DNA of 64,000 nt, from positions 1,612,001-1,676,000 of the forward strand of contig NW_026515454.1 in the NCBI RefSeq assembly GCF_014898815.1. The letters are read 5' to 3'. A program made the position numbers and the translations under genes. Every line of letters starts with the position of its first letter. Positions within the stretch are counted from its first letter, which is position 1. This stretch comes from Panonychus citri. Its lineage: Eukaryota; Arthropoda; Arachnida; Trombidiformes; Tetranychidae. Below are positions 1-12,353 of this stretch, one piece after another. The notes under the pieces were generated by a model. It did no database searches, had not been told where the DNA came from, and saw only the letters and a program-made list of their open reading frames with translations.

Positions 1-2293
1 TCAATGGTTGATCCTCGAGTTGCCGCTGCTGCGGCTAAAGCAGCTATGGAAGAGTTTGAAAAGCTAAAGGATGAAGTGCCTTCTGCTTTGCTTAATGCTC
101 ATATCAAGAATGTTGAAAATAATGCCTCTAAAGGACAACTTCCAGAATTTGATTTATCCATGAGCGGTATTGCAGGTACTGATGAGAAAGAAACTCCAGC
201 CAGTGTAGGAACTGAGGAAGAAAAATCACGTTCTGAAGGTGAGAAAAAAGAGAGACGTGATTCTAAAGATTCTAATAATAAGTCTCCCTCTATGGACCAA
301 AAATCTGATAAAGTTAATTGTGTTACTCGTTCATCTACTGAAGGTAAAGAAACTGAAGACAAGTTGAAAGAAACAAAAGAGGATAGTAAAGTAATCACAG
401 AAACCGATAAAGATGTTGAAATGAAAGATGCAAGTAAAGAGAGTGAAGAATCTAAAGAGAAATCAAGTGATCTTGAAAGTGAATCAAGTGATACCATTTC
501 AAAGGAAAAATCAAGTGAAAAGAGCAGTGGAGAAATCATCGAAGAGAAGGAAAAATCTAAAAGTGACAATGTTGACATGGTTTCTTCAAAAGACAAGGCA
601 GAAGAAAGTTCAACTGCTGCTGCTGATCAAACTTCTAGTGAGGATAAAGATAAAACATCAACCAACAAGACCAATGAGGAAGGAACAGATGATAAAGGGA
701 AGAACGACAAAATCTCAGCGGTTGATAATAAAAGTTCAACGAAGGATAAGAGCTTAGATAAATCTAAAACCAAAAAAGATGATATTCAAGACATTTCTAA
801 AGATAAGGTCGTCAAAGAAGTACAACTTTCTACTGCTGCAGCCGCTGCGTTAAGTGCAGCAGCGGTCAAAGCTAAACATTTAGCCGCTGTTGAAGAGCGT
901 AAAATTAAATCATTGGTCGCACTTCTAGTGGAAACTCAGATGAAAAAGTTAGAAATTAAACTTAGGCACTTTGAAGAATTAGAATCCATAATGGATCGTG
1001 AACGTGAAAACGTGAGTAACCTTAAATTACACTTTGACAGTCGATTATATCTCTTTTTTTCTCTCGTCAATTAATCAATTTTGCTTCTTTTACTTCCAGT
1101 TGGAGTACCAAAGACAACAATTAATACAAGAACGACAACAATTCCATTTAGAACAGCTGAAAGCAGCTGAATATCATGCAAGACACAAGGCCCAGATGGC
1201 AGCGATGCATCAGTCATCCCAACCACAATCATCGCAACAATTAGCAACCCAACAATCACCATCTCAGCAACAACAAATACCCCAACAACAGCCTCCTCAA
1301 CAGTCATCTCAGCCACAGGCTCCACAACCACCTCAAATCCAGCCAACTCAATTACCACCACCTAATTTACCGCCGCCTCATTTACAGCCACAACAAACAC
1401 CCCAACTTCAACCTCCTCCTCAACAGCCACCACCACACCAAATGCAACCAAGCCAATTACCACCGCCCAATTTACCACCACCTAATTTACCACCGCCTCA
1501 TTTGCAACCCCAACAAGCCCAATTACAACCTCCACAACCACCACCACCACATCAGATGCAACAAAACCAACTACAACCACCACAACAGCCACCACATCAA
1601 ATGCAACCTAGCCCTTTACAACCTCCTCAACATTCACCATATTTACAAGCACCACCGCTCCAACATCCCCATTCACAACCACCCCACTTACAGCCATCTC
1701 AACAACCACCTCACTTACAAAACCCTCAACAGCCACCCCATCTACCACCCCAACAATCGCCTCACTTGCAGCCACTACCCCAGCAACCTCCTCAACACCC
1801 ATCTCAGCATCCACCTCAACATGCACCACAACATGCACCTCAACATCCTTCCCAACCACCTCTCATGCACCCATCTCATTTACCACCTCAACAGCAGATT
1901 CCTCATCTGCAGCCACCCCAACAACAACAACCACCACCACATTTGCCACCCCACCAGCAACCTCCTCATCTTCAACCTGCTCAGCAACCGCTCCATCACC
2001 AACCACCCCACCTTCATCCTCAACAACAACAACAACCTCCTCCACAATTTCAGCCACCTCACTCACAACCTCCACAACAACCGCCCCATTTACAACCTCC
2101 TCAACTTCAACCCGCTCAACAGCAACCACCTCAACCCCATCCTTCTCAACAATTATCTCACCCCCAACCACCCCAACAACCACCACAACAACCGCCTCAA
2201 CAAACACCCCAGCAAACACCTCAACAACTTCCTCCACAAATATCTCAACCACCACAACAACCTCCACCTGTTGATGAACAACAAAACGATTAA
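1..2293 (+). CDS. SMARCC: SWI/SNF (BAF) chromatin-remodelling subunit, SMARCC/Moira family, C-terminal part
   Basis: The frame is open at the left edge, so the SWIRM and SANT domains lie outside. Exons are 1-1011 and 1100-2293 (donor GTGAGT, acceptor CTTCCAG, phase 0). Right at the start is the conserved VDPRVAAAAAKAAMEEF segment that follows SANT in SMARCC1/2. A long acidic Lys/Ser/Glu-rich stretch comes next, then the SMARCC C-terminal helix (EERKIKSLVALLVETQMKKL, then HFEELESIMDRERE), which continues across the intron into LEYQRQQLIQERQQFHLEQL. The remaining roughly 360 residues are almost only Q, P, H and L. In the family this helix mediates assembly of the remodelling complex, which moves nucleosomes in the nucleus. 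Family identity is clear; arthropods normally have one SMARCC gene, so SMARCC1 versus SMARCC2 is not a meaningful distinction here. Confidence 0.93.
1210..2275 (+). repeat. Coding low-complexity tract encoding the Q/P/H-rich tail
   Basis: Degenerate CAA/CCA/CCT/CAT codon repeats encode units such as QPPHLQPPQQ, with no stop in the plus frame over about 1 kb. The repeats are imperfect at the nucleotide level, so this is an old or purifying-selected low-complexity domain rather than a fresh microsatellite expansion. Long open frames on the opposite strand here are by-products of the skewed composition. Confidence 0.8.
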
Positions 2294-3678
2294 CTTTTAA
2301 TCCTGTACAATTTTTATCTGATTTTGACACAAATCAAGAAATACACAGTCACAAACTGTCAAAATTATTTCAAAACACTAACTCTTACAACAACAACTAT
2401 AACCATAAACAACCAACAATCATTCACAAATAAGAGAAGGAATCAGAAAAAAAGATCTAATCAATAATACATGAAGAGATTATCTCTGTCAAAATCATTT
2501 ACACCAGTTGATTGTGGACAGGCTAAGATTTAATGATCATCGTCATCATTATCATCATTATCATCATCACCATCATCACCAACATCATCATCATCACCAC
2601 CACCACCATAAACAACAACAACCAACCAACCATTGGTCAAGAACACCATCATCATCATAATTCCTTTATTATTGATTAAAGATAATCGAAAAAAAAAAGA
2701 TTTTTTCCTACTCACACACGCTTACACACACTCACACACACACACACACATCAAAACTAATTCTGTAAAGTAACAATCAACATAACCTGAGAGTTAAATT
2801 GTCAACTGCATGATAGTTAATTAATCAATCATGTAACATTAATTTTTGTGTGTGTGAGTGTAAAAAGATGTGATGAAAGCAAAGTGAAAAAAAAGTTATG
2901 ATGAAAAAAAGCAACTTGAAAAAACAAAAATATTGACTTTCTATTCTAATAAACAGCAATCAAATTAAATCATCTCACCAATTCTCCGTGTTCATGTGTA
3001 CTCGTACATTAAACTTACGCACATACGAATACCAAATGAAAGTTAATCAAATTAAGAATTAAAATTAACCGATTCCAATAATAAGTAATCACGATCAGCT
3101 ATTGATTGAAAGTGAGAAGTAAAAAAAACTTATACTCGTATTAACATTGATTATGATTAATTGAAACTTGCTCAGTAATCAAACTACATCATCATCTTAA
3201 TCATCAACATCAGTGTGAACATTACAATGGTTTAATCAACAGACACATTTACTTTGATTTAATATATATAAGAACAAGAATCAAGTTAATTTAGTTTGAC
3301 TCTTTTAATTTAGTTACCAACAACAACTTTTTTTTGTCTCAGTTTGTGTGTTAACAATTGAATTTAATCAACAGCGAAACAAAATAAACAAATTGTTCAT
3401 GTGAATTAAACAATTGTGATAATATTTACAATTTATATTTTATATATTATATTTTTTCATTGGAACAATTAAGAAAAATAGAATTGAATTAATTAATTCT
3501 AATCTTGAAAAGAATTATTTTTTTTCTCTCTCTCTCTCTCTCTCTCTCTCAGTGTTTCCATTTTAGATTTTCTAATTCAGTTTTAATTGTTTGTTGATTG
3601 TTGATACATTTTAGTGAATTTTAGATTCTCATTTGATTTGGTTAACTAATTTGTGTCCAAACGAAATCGATAATAATT
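2294..3678 (+). other. SMARCC 3' flank and insulin-like peptide upstream region
   Basis: No coding sequence is seen. There is a TCA/ATC-type microsatellite at about 2527-2612, an (AC)n tract at about 2711-2750 and an AATAAA polyadenylation signal at 2948-2953 suitable for SMARCC. A TATATAAG box at 3263-3270 and the (CT)n tract at 3525-3550 are candidate promoter or 5' UTR elements of the following insulin-like gene. Confidence 0.5.
3525..3550 (+). repeat. (CT)n dinucleotide tract upstream of the insulin-like peptide
   Basis: An uninterrupted CT repeat lies about 130 bp before the start codon. Similar CT/GA tracts recur upstream of the IP3 receptor (about 36649-36668) and downstream of this gene (about 4748-4771). 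They could be GAGA-type promoter elements or plain microsatellites. Confidence 0.75.
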
Positions 3679-4419
3679 ATGATTCAATTAACTCGGTGTT
3701 TCTCAATTGTTTTATTAACAATTCTAATTATCGTTGGTTACCTTTGCCCGCCACTTACTCCGCTTCCTCAACGAACCGGGTCAGAGTTCATCCATCAACG
3801 GATCTTAAGGTCACAACGAATTCAAAAATGTGGCCGAAGCTTAATGGATATTCATCAATTGATCTGTTCGGGTGCCGCTCCAAGTAAACGGAACCTTAAT
3901 GAAGAGACATGGTTGTTACAGGGTAAGTTAATTGTCTACTGATTGTTGACTCAAATTTCTGCTTCAAATTGAGGGAAGAAAATGATTAGATTGATTTACA
4001 AGAAAATCAAATTTCTTTCTGTAATAGTTAATACAATTGATTAATTGTTCTCAAGTATTGAAAATCAATTAATTCGTAATTTTGATTGTTGGTTTTTTTT
4101 CTTCTTCTTTTTTTTGTCTCTTGTTTTATTACTTTTTCCTCGTTTGCCTCGAATAGCAAATTTAGGACCTTGGCCGAAAGATTTGTTACTCGAAAAGTCG
4201 GACGATGATAATGACCTGGAATCGAATGATTTTCTCGATTCTAAAACAGCTTTGGCTCTATTTGGTTCGAGTCGTGGGTCGGGTCGCGGTGGACCAAGTG
4301 AGGATAGTCAGTTATTTTTCAGAAGTCTTCGTGCCGAAGGTCACAAATTGGTCGAGGAGTGTTGTCACAAATCGTGTTCACTTGATGAACTGAGAGCCTA
4401 TTGTCGTCCACGTAGATGA
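3679..4419 (+). CDS. Insulin-like peptide precursor
   Basis: Two exons, 3679-3922 and 4157-4419 (donor GTAAGT, acceptor GAATAG, phase 1), give about 168 residues. A hydrophobic signal peptide (MIQLTRCFSIVLLTILIIVG) is followed by a B chain with QKCGRSLMDIHQLICSGA. Its two cysteines have the canonical 11 residues between them. A dibasic KR follows the B chain, then a Ser/Asp-rich C-peptide. An RSLR furin-type site precedes the A chain, which has the CC-x3-C-x8-C pattern (EECCHKSCSLDELRAYC). The product should be a secreted ligand of an insulin-receptor-type kinase, processed to a disulfide-linked two-chain hormone. An AATAAA lies at 5005-5010. A few residues at the splice junction are uncertain because a second AG lies 9 nt downstream. 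Confidence 0.93.
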
Positions 4420-4747
4420 ATTATGGTTATTGACAATTAACTTAACCAATTCTTCAATTAAAAAGACGAAGATCAACAACTAAGTCAATTAAAAAACAAA
4501 CAATTAACTTTATTCCTTCAAATCTACTCTAATTACGAATTTAACAAACCTAATACTTACAACACAATTAACTAGAAAATTATCATTTTAATCAAAGGAA
4601 AATTGATTCTCCCTCTCTCAAAGTGACCAATCAATCCTCACAATTTAAATCCAATCCAAGAAAATCAATTAATTCACTTTCGATCTAAAATTGTTTACAT
4701 TTACTTTTTCGTCAATTGTTTCAATTGCTCCAATTTTCATCACTCTC

Positions 4748-4778
<31 letters not shown>

Positions 4779-5801
4779 CCACTTTCTCTTCATATCTCAC
4801 CATTTCCTTTTCCTCTTTGTCCTTCACTTTTAATCAACTAGAAATTAATTAATCTCTTAAATTAATCTCCTTAATCCTTTGTTCATTTTTCCTTCTCAAT
4901 TTGAAAGTCTAATGAACAAATGAACACATAAAATAAGAAATCCAAGCAATCAAATTTGATTCGTCTTTCTAATTATAAATCATTTTCCAATCTCACCAAC
5001 AATCAATAAAGAGCTTGATTCGTTTTTTTGTGATAATTAAAAGCTTTAATTGCTCGCAATTGTAAAAGGCCAAAATCTAAGAAAATAAAAATAATAGAAA
5101 TGAAAAAAAAAATAATAAACAATTAGAATAATTAAAAGGAATTAAGATTTGAATTGGAGGCAAAAGAAAACAATTAACTATTTAGATTGTATTAATATTA
5201 GTTAGAGAGAGATAGAGATTTAGTTTCGAGGGCAATTTAATTTACTTTAAATTGTGAAATTGTGGTGAAGATTATTGTTAGAGACCTGAAACAATTAGTA
5301 TATTGTTCAGACAAGATCAACTCGGTAACAGCGAGGACAATTGTTTTAAGGAAATGTTTAACAATTAAACTTTAGTTTGTGCGTCTTTTCAAACAATTAA
5401 TATGATTGTAGACAAGATTGATAACATTGATATTGAAATTAATTCTAATTGTGTCTGATAATTTGATTAAAAGAGTAAAAAAGATTGAGGAAGAAGTTAT
5501 AAAAACAAAAATCTCTTAATTGTTGATAACTTTATGTTCACATATAAATTGTCAAACAAACCTGGAAGTGAACCTTTAACAATTAACAACAATTATTGGT
5601 CAATTTGAATGAGCTTTTTTTTCTTGATCAGTTGATTAAAGTTGTAGTCATTTTGTTGTTGTTTCCATTTCTAGCAATTAACCTTAATTGTTATGAAGAA
5701 AATCAGTTTCATCTTGTTAGGAGGTTCAATCAGACTCAGGCAATAATGAAACAATCAGTGAATTTAACGGTTAATTGTTCAATCAAATAAAATTGTCAAC
5801 A
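4420..5801. other. Intergenic region between insulin-like peptide and RPAP2
   Basis: AT-rich DNA with many ACAATTAA/TTAATTGT copies, a (CT)n tract at about 4748-4771 and an AATAAA at 5005-5010. A 64-codon open frame at 5596-5790 shows no family resemblance and is not called. Confidence 0.5.
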
Positions 5802-6506
5802 TTAATCATCCAATGATCTTTCCTTGATTGTTAATTTACTCATTGATTCAGCAAATTTGGTTAAATCTTTCTCCTTGATGTAAGGTGAGGCGACAAAGGT
5901 ACTTTTCAGTTTGGCTTGTTGCCTTTTCCTTGAAATTTGATTCAATTTATCCTTTTCAACACCATGGAACTTGAATTCATCCTCTTTATCAGTCTCAATC
6001 TCCCCGGTGGTCAAGTTATCAGCATCAGTTTCCACCCTTGGTACAACCAGAACCTCCTCTCCTCTAGCACCTTTGGTATCCTGGTAAATATTAACCCGAA
6101 CCAAGGGTACACTTGAAATTGCTCCGATCATTTCACTGAATCTCATCCAGAAAGGTTCATCAGTTAATTGCTCTTTCAGGTAACATGAAGCTTTATAACA
6201 TAAATTGGAGCAAAACAATTTACGCTCCGATAAATCGTAAACTTTATGTTCAGCTAATGAGATATGATAACGTTGTCGTGATGATTTGGGTAAATCATTA
6301 AAGCACAAAGGGTAACCACAAATATTTACCAAACTTCTTTCAACATTTACATCATGATAATCTTGTTTATTTAAATATCTACAATGGTCAATCAATGTCT
6401 CCTGGTCAATCTTAGAATCAACAATTGATTCAACAATAGTTAATACCTTTCGTCTCGCCTCTCGGATCTTTCTGGCTTTCAACTGTTTCTCTTGTACTGT
6501 TGTCAT
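5802..6506 (-). CDS. RPAP2: RPAP2/Rtr1-type RNA polymerase II CTD phosphatase
   Basis: This is a single-exon frame of 234 residues, close to yeast Rtr1 (about 226) and much shorter than vertebrate RPAP2. An N-terminal helical segment is followed by the Rtr1/RPAP2 zinc-binding module: C63 and C68 (CGYPLCFNDLP), then C99 and C103 (RKLFCSNLCYKAS), then the conserved PFWMRF segment. The C-terminal third is charged and diverged. The family dephosphorylates Ser5 of the RNA polymerase II C-terminal repeat and takes part in polymerase assembly and nuclear import. The start ATG lies in a plausible context with no competing upstream in-frame ATG. It is convergent with the insulin-like gene. Confidence 0.9.
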   Translation of the reverse strand: MTTVQEKQLKARKIREARRKVLTIVESIVDSKIDQETLIDHCRYLNKQDYHDVNVERSLVNICGYPLCFNDLPKSSRQRYHISLAEHKVYDLSERKLFCSNLCYKASCYLKEQLTDEPFWMRFSEMIGAISSVPLVRVNIYQDTKGARGEEVLVVPRVETDADNLTTGEIETDKEDEFKFHGVEKDKLNQISRKRQQAKLKSTFVASPYIKEKDLTKFAESMSKLTIKERSLDD

Positions 6507-7853
6507 AATCTATTCATATGTTCATAAATGTTTTCCAAAACAATATTGTTATCACAGTATAAGCAGAGATTAGTATCAAATAGAAAATAGGAAATCAATC
6601 CAGTTAATCACAATTAGAAAAAAATGAAAACAAATGTTAAGATTTTTAATCCAAAAAAACAACAAAAACATTAAAGGTAATCAGGTGATCGCAATTAGCG
6701 CCATCTAGTGGTAGGAAAACGAAACTCTGATCCGATTCGAGAAAAAAAAACAAACTTTTTTTTATTTGATTTCGGTGAAAATTATCAAAGTTAAAGGTCA
6801 ACAATGGTCATCAGCAAATACGAAATACTTTTGTTTAATCTGATTGATAAACAAAGAATACAGAAAAAGGTATTTACAAGGATATAATTTGGCTTTTAGT
6901 TAAAAAAAGGATTTCTATAAATATATTTATAGAGATTTACTAATTTGAGCAGATTAAGATTGTGTTTGATTGATTCTTGGAGTCAACAATTTAACTCTCT
7001 TTTTTGATGGAAAGAAGTTAATTTCTCAATTGTCGATTGAAGTTTCGTAATTATAATTATGTTTTTTTGTTGAATTCAATAATTCGTCAAAAAAAGGATT
7101 GATAATAGCGGTTTGAGTTTGCTACGAGTATGTTATGATGGAAAAAGTTGATAACAATTAGAATTATGTAAAAAAAAATGTTTTGATTATGATGAAGAAA
7201 GATGATTATGATGATGGTGGTGGTGAGCAAATAATCAGCAGCTCCATTGGAAGAGAGAGAGTTGATTGATGAAGATATGATTAGACAATTAAACGATGTA
7301 CATAAAAACAAGATGATTAGATTATCTTTTGATTTCTAAGAATTGTTGTAAAAGAAATTGAGGAGCACAATTTGATTGTTGTAGATAAACAATCGGAGAG
7401 AGAGATTAATTTAGCTCAATTAACGGATCACAAATTGTTTTGCTTTCTTTTGTACATCAACTAATTAATTTGAGTAATGATAATCAAGAATTGAGGAAGA
7501 ATCAAAATTGTATCAATTCTTGAAACATCGAGAGAGATAAATGTTGAGAGTTGATTGAAAGTAAAACAGGAAATTGTGATCAATCTGATTATCTGATGAT
7601 TGTTACCATATGAGATGATGATGATGATGATGATTACTAATTAATTTAGAAAATTACAAAAGTTAACCAAGTTTCAATAAGAAAATCATTAGTGTAAAAA
7701 GGCAAAGACGATTTGGCGATGTTGTTGTAAAAAAAACACGAAGTCAATAATAGTAGTTCGTAAATAGTAATATAAACAGAGAGTATAACTAAATTGTGAT
7801 GATTAAAAAAGAAGATTAAATAAGTTGATTGTGAGTTAATTGTACTTTGATGA
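6507..7853. other. Intergenic region with RPAP2 promoter side and CD36-family 3' flank
   Basis: No coding sequence is seen. It holds the CTCF-like site at 6698-6712, a small (ATG)n tract at about 7613-7635 and many AATTG-core motifs. Both neighbouring genes are on the minus strand, so this segment is upstream of RPAP2 and downstream of the CD36-family gene. Confidence 0.45.
6698..6712 (-). promoter_or_regulatory. Consensus CTCF-type binding site
   Basis: The minus strand reads ACCACTAGATGGCGC, which matches the bilaterian CTCF core CCASYAGRKGGCRS at every position and equals the insect consensus. It lies about 190 bp upstream of the RPAP2 start codon, in otherwise AT-rich DNA. Occupancy is inferred, not shown. 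Confidence 0.6.
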
Positions 7854-10800
7854 TCAACTTTCAAAACTTGTCGTCATAACGGTTTTATACGCCTTCTTGG
7901 ATGGTCGAGTGGGTGTCGGTCGGAATGGTTTCCTTGTTGGTTTCGATTGTCTTGGAACAAGTTCATTAATCTGTATTTATGATCAACAATTAAGAATTAA
8001 AGAAGAGAAGCAAAAAAAAACATTTCAACAATTAGTTAATTGTCTTCAATTTACATAGTTAATCAAAAACGATGAAATATGAAACAGTCAAAAACCTCTA
8101 CAACATGAAGAGGGAAAAACTTCAACAAATCATTTGATTGTTGTGATAAATATTCTGATAGTAATTTAAAGCTTTCAAATTGAACCATTAGATAAATATG
8201 AGTGAAATATGAGATATAATTAAATTAACTGAGCAATTAAATATGAGTGCAATTTGAATGGGCCATTTTACCGTATTCATCCTAAGGACAAAGATCAATG
8301 TGACAACCATAAGTGCGACTGCAATTGTGACTTGAGTAAACGTGGCGATTGTAATTATATTAGGAACATGTTTCTGGAGTAAAATTAATTGACTTATAAG
8401 ATCATCGCTAATTGTAGCAGACTGACAGAGGGAGAAAGAGAGAGAGAGAGAAATACAATTAATTATGTTAATCATTGACAATAATTAGTTTAACATTTGG
8501 TGTAAACACATAAATCATGTGCTTTAATTGTGACAAATATTGTTGACTTACAGTTTCCCTCCAAAAAATTGGTAAATTGATTGATGCTTTTAAATTAGAG
8601 GTAAAATCAATTTCATCATCTTTTTCCAGCATCATGTTTATCTGAACTCGAGCTTTAGTATCCACAGGTACTCCAAGATTCTGAAGAAAATGAAAAAATA
8701 TCAATAATAATAATAATATATAAGATAAAAGGTAAAATACAATTTTAAAAAAGGTACACACTCATGCATGTAAAAGATTACCTGTAAGAGAGGTAAACTT
8801 ATTATTATATAAAACCTTGGATAATATGATTAACTGATTTGTCTCAGTGATTTAATCATATGATTAGTAAATTGTTAATTTATTCACACATACCGGTTCT
8901 ATATCCATGTAAAATGAATGCTTTTCAGGATCTGGGTGAAGACCTTGAATATTTTTGGTGTAAACTGGATCAGCGAAAAGATAATGAGGAAAAGATATTG
9001 ATGCTGGTGAACCATGAGTACAAATTGATATGTTAAAAATACCATTGGCTGGACAACTGACCATCATATGTTATAATTATGTCCATAGAAATTTAGAAGA
9101 AAAAAGAAAAAAGTTGAAAAATTTCATTGGTTCATGTGGAAAACTGATTACAAAGTAACAGCAAACTTGTTGGAAAATGATTTATTGATTTACTGTCACA
9201 ATTTGGATCATTTGATTTCTTGCTTAATTTGATTCAGTTTTAGATTAATTGTAATTACCTTTGCCCATTACAATAGCATTTGTTTTTATCCAAATTATAA
9301 TCAAATAAACTTGGACTTAGCCAATATCTAATTGTGTCAACTCCTTTGGTTGATCGTCGACTGAGGTAGGTAAGAGTTAATGATCTGTGGAATTAAATTG
9401 CGAAAATTAGTTAATTGTGCAAAGAATTGTCAGTAAACAATTTATAAATTCATTAGGAATGACAGGAAAGTTGGTAATTAACCATTGTCATTACAATAAC
9501 AATGAGTTAATTGTTTGTTTTCACTATTATTGTATCATTTAACTTGATTAACTTTCTTAATCAGTCAATTATTAAAATCTAATCTAAACAATCATCAGGT
9601 AATTACCAAGGTGGTTGATTAGTTAATTGTCATCCAACAAGTAAAAAAAAAGAAAGGTAAACAATTACAACAGCGACAATTTGATTGTAATTGTGATAAT
9701 AATAATCAATTGAAAATCAAAAGTGAATTGATTTTAAACTTAATTTTTCCTTGTGTCGAGAGGCTAATCTTTACCAAGGGGCTAATATAATTAACTTTAA
9801 TAATTGAGAACAATCAAAAATGACAAACAATTTAGGGGGACAAGTTAATCTAGTGATTAAGAGAAACAAAATAATTATGATTAAATAAACAATTTAATCA
9901 ATAGTGAAGATCAATAAATTGATTTGATAATGATTAATCTCTTTACTTATTCTTGATCGTCTCATTTACTGTCAAGTTTAAGTAAAAGTTGACAGTTTAT
10001 AATTACAATTAAGAAACAAGTTTATTCTCAATTAAATCATCATCATCATCATCATCCTCATAATCAAAGATTAAATTAAATATCAGTCTTTAAAATTTAA
10101 TCTAATCAAGTGATTGAAAAATTGTCGCAAACAAAATCAAATGAAAAGCTCAAAGATTAAGATTAAAAGTAAACAGAGATTGGAAAAAAAAAGTTAAATC
10201 GGTTATGGTGAAAATCAATCTGATTGTCTGACAATCAGAATAAATTATCATACTGATGATAATGAAACAGGTAAGGTAAAAACGTATTCAAGGTTGTAAT
10301 CAGCTTACACATCATCGTAATCATTACTATTAACTTGTAATTATGTTTAAGGAAAAGAAAAGTAGTAATCAAAGTTGTGAGAATGGTAAATAAATTGGTT
10401 AACAAGGTAATCGTAATCAAGGTGCGATTTAAATTTGACAAGGGCGACAATGGAAATATTATTTATCTATTTACCTGCAAAGATCAGGAGCGAAAAGGTA
10501 TAACTCTTCAGGATCACTAGACGGATAGGGTGGCCTAAGATCACCAGGCCAAGCGGAATTGAAAGAATTACACTTTGAATCATTCCAGATATTTAATTGT
10601 TTCTCATTGTTCCAAGAATGAAGAAGACCAAATTGACTTAATGTACCAGATTCACCTGAGTAAATGGTGAAAGATCCATCGGTATTGGTATTGTTTCGAT
10701 CACCGAAAAAACTGAACGGACTAACCCGAACAGGGGAAAGTCCAGCTTCTTCAATGAATTCAAGAAGTTCATCATGATATCCTTTGAATAATAATTCACT

Positions 10801-12353
10801 TGCTGTATGATTTAGGAATAGATCGTCACCATTTCCAACGGCAACTTGTTCGACAAAACCATAGATCATTGCATCAGCTTTTCTTTTCGCCTGATTTAAC
10901 ATTCCCTAAAGATGGAAAAGAGAGAGAGAGAAAGAAAGAAGAACAATTAAGTTAATTGTTATTAAGTAAAAAGATTGACCAACATTCATTATACTTACAG
11001 CTAATGGTACATTTAAATGGACAATTGTATCATTAAGACTGCCAACAGTCATTTCCGGAATCGGATGATAACGAGCGACTTGTTGATATGAAATTAAACC
11101 ATCATGATGATTCCAAGTTACATTGATTTTTTCACGAACCTCGAGAAAAGTATATGGACCTTGGGGGGTTTTTTGTTAGAATTTAATTAAATCAAAGTTA
11201 GAAAAGTAAACGAAAAAAGTAAAAATAATGATTGATTGATGAAGAATTAAAATGATTAAAAAAAAATGAGCGAAAAGTGTTAAGTACATGTATTTGTAAA
11301 CAAGGCCAAGGCCTAAATTAAATTCTTAATCATGAGTAATTAACAAATGATTAAAATCTCTTCTTCTTATTTTTTTTTTCAATACTTAGATAACTAATAT
11401 TTCAATAGTTTAATTGTTGATGGAGAGGAAAACTTTTCCAATTAACCTATTGTGATCAACTAATGTGATAATGTCACACTTATATATTAAATTGTAATAA
11501 TTGAGAGGTAAATGATAAGAAATTAACTAAATTGAACAAGATGATTAACACTAAGTATATATAAATTACATTGTAATATATTGAACAAATTATTACATCA
11601 GGTTAGGTGAGAATGATAAAAATGTTTGATTGATTGATTGATTGGTAAAAGTTAATAGTAGGAGATAAGTTGATTGTTGAACAAGTGAATAAGAGAAGGA
11701 TAAGAAATTGAAAACTGATACATCGTATCGATAGTTAATCTTAATAACTGAGCTAATTAACTGAACATAGAAATGTATATACATAAGTTATTAATATTTG
11801 GTAGAATATCAATTTGATAAAGAAATGACTTATTGGTGGAGGTGGAAGAGTTGACTTGGAAATTTGGGTTTCAATCTATATTAATTGTGAGAAAAGGGCA
11901 ACCAAAATGGACACTTAATGGACACATACACACAAAAGAGAATAGAAAAGTTAATTTGATGAATAAGTTAACACACTTACCAAGTTCTTTAAGAATTGGT
12001 TCACTTCCATTGATAATTTCCTTTGGATTGGTAACATTAAAGAAGTAAAATTTAACATAAATTGGAATGGGAGCTAATTTCCAACCAGAATAAGTGTCAG
12101 AGGTTGGAGATGATAGAATTAACCTCTAGAAAGATGGAGAGAAAAAGGGAAAAAGAGAATATAAATATGAGCAATAAAGAAGAAAATGTTTAAAAGGAGA
12201 AAAGAAAAGAAAAGAATTTCTTTTTCTTACCTGAGATACAATGTACTTTATGAGATATGGAGATAAAAGGTAAGTTAGAATGGCACTTAAACAGAACATC
12301 AAACCACCTCCGATTAAGCCACTGATGAAACAATTACGTCTAGTGTAGGTCAT
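7854..12353 (-). CDS. CD36-family class B scavenger receptor
   Basis: Nine exons were reconstructed with GT-AG borders and consistent phases: 12353-12231, 12125-11981, 11159-10999, 10905-10475, 9384-9259, 9056-8894, 8680-8552, 8421-8272 and 7970-7854. They total 1545 nt (514 residues). An N-terminal membrane segment (FISGLIGGGLMFCLSAILTY) is followed by the CD36 ectodomain, with the markers GPYTFLEVREK, LYLFAPDLCR, CYCNGQ, SISFPHYLFADP and FYMDIEP. A second membrane segment (ITIATFTQVTIAVALMVVTL) precedes a short basic, Pro/Lys-rich cytoplasmic tail. Members bind lipids, lipoproteins or apoptotic cells at the plasma or lysosomal membrane; the ligand here cannot be told. CT-rich polypyrimidine tracts sit before several acceptors. 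The last exon is assigned from splice phase and tail composition, so it is the least certain. Confidence 0.93.

Noticed and set aside
99..596. 165-codon minus-strand open frame opposite SMARCC
   Set aside because: Antisense shadow of the Lys/Ser/Glu-rich coding strand; composition is only Ser/Leu/Phe and no family is recognisable.
1608..2330. Minus-strand Val/Glu-rich frames opposite the Q/P tail
   Set aside because: By-products of the CAA/CCA repeat read in reverse.
5596..5790. 64-codon plus-strand frame with a hydrophobic start
   Set aside because: Built from host octamer repeats and AT-rich sequence; no cysteine framework or known domain, so chance is the better explanation.
7840..8058. 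Plus-strand frame
   Set aside because: It is antisense to the last exon of the CD36-family gene, whose phase and stop codon fit well.
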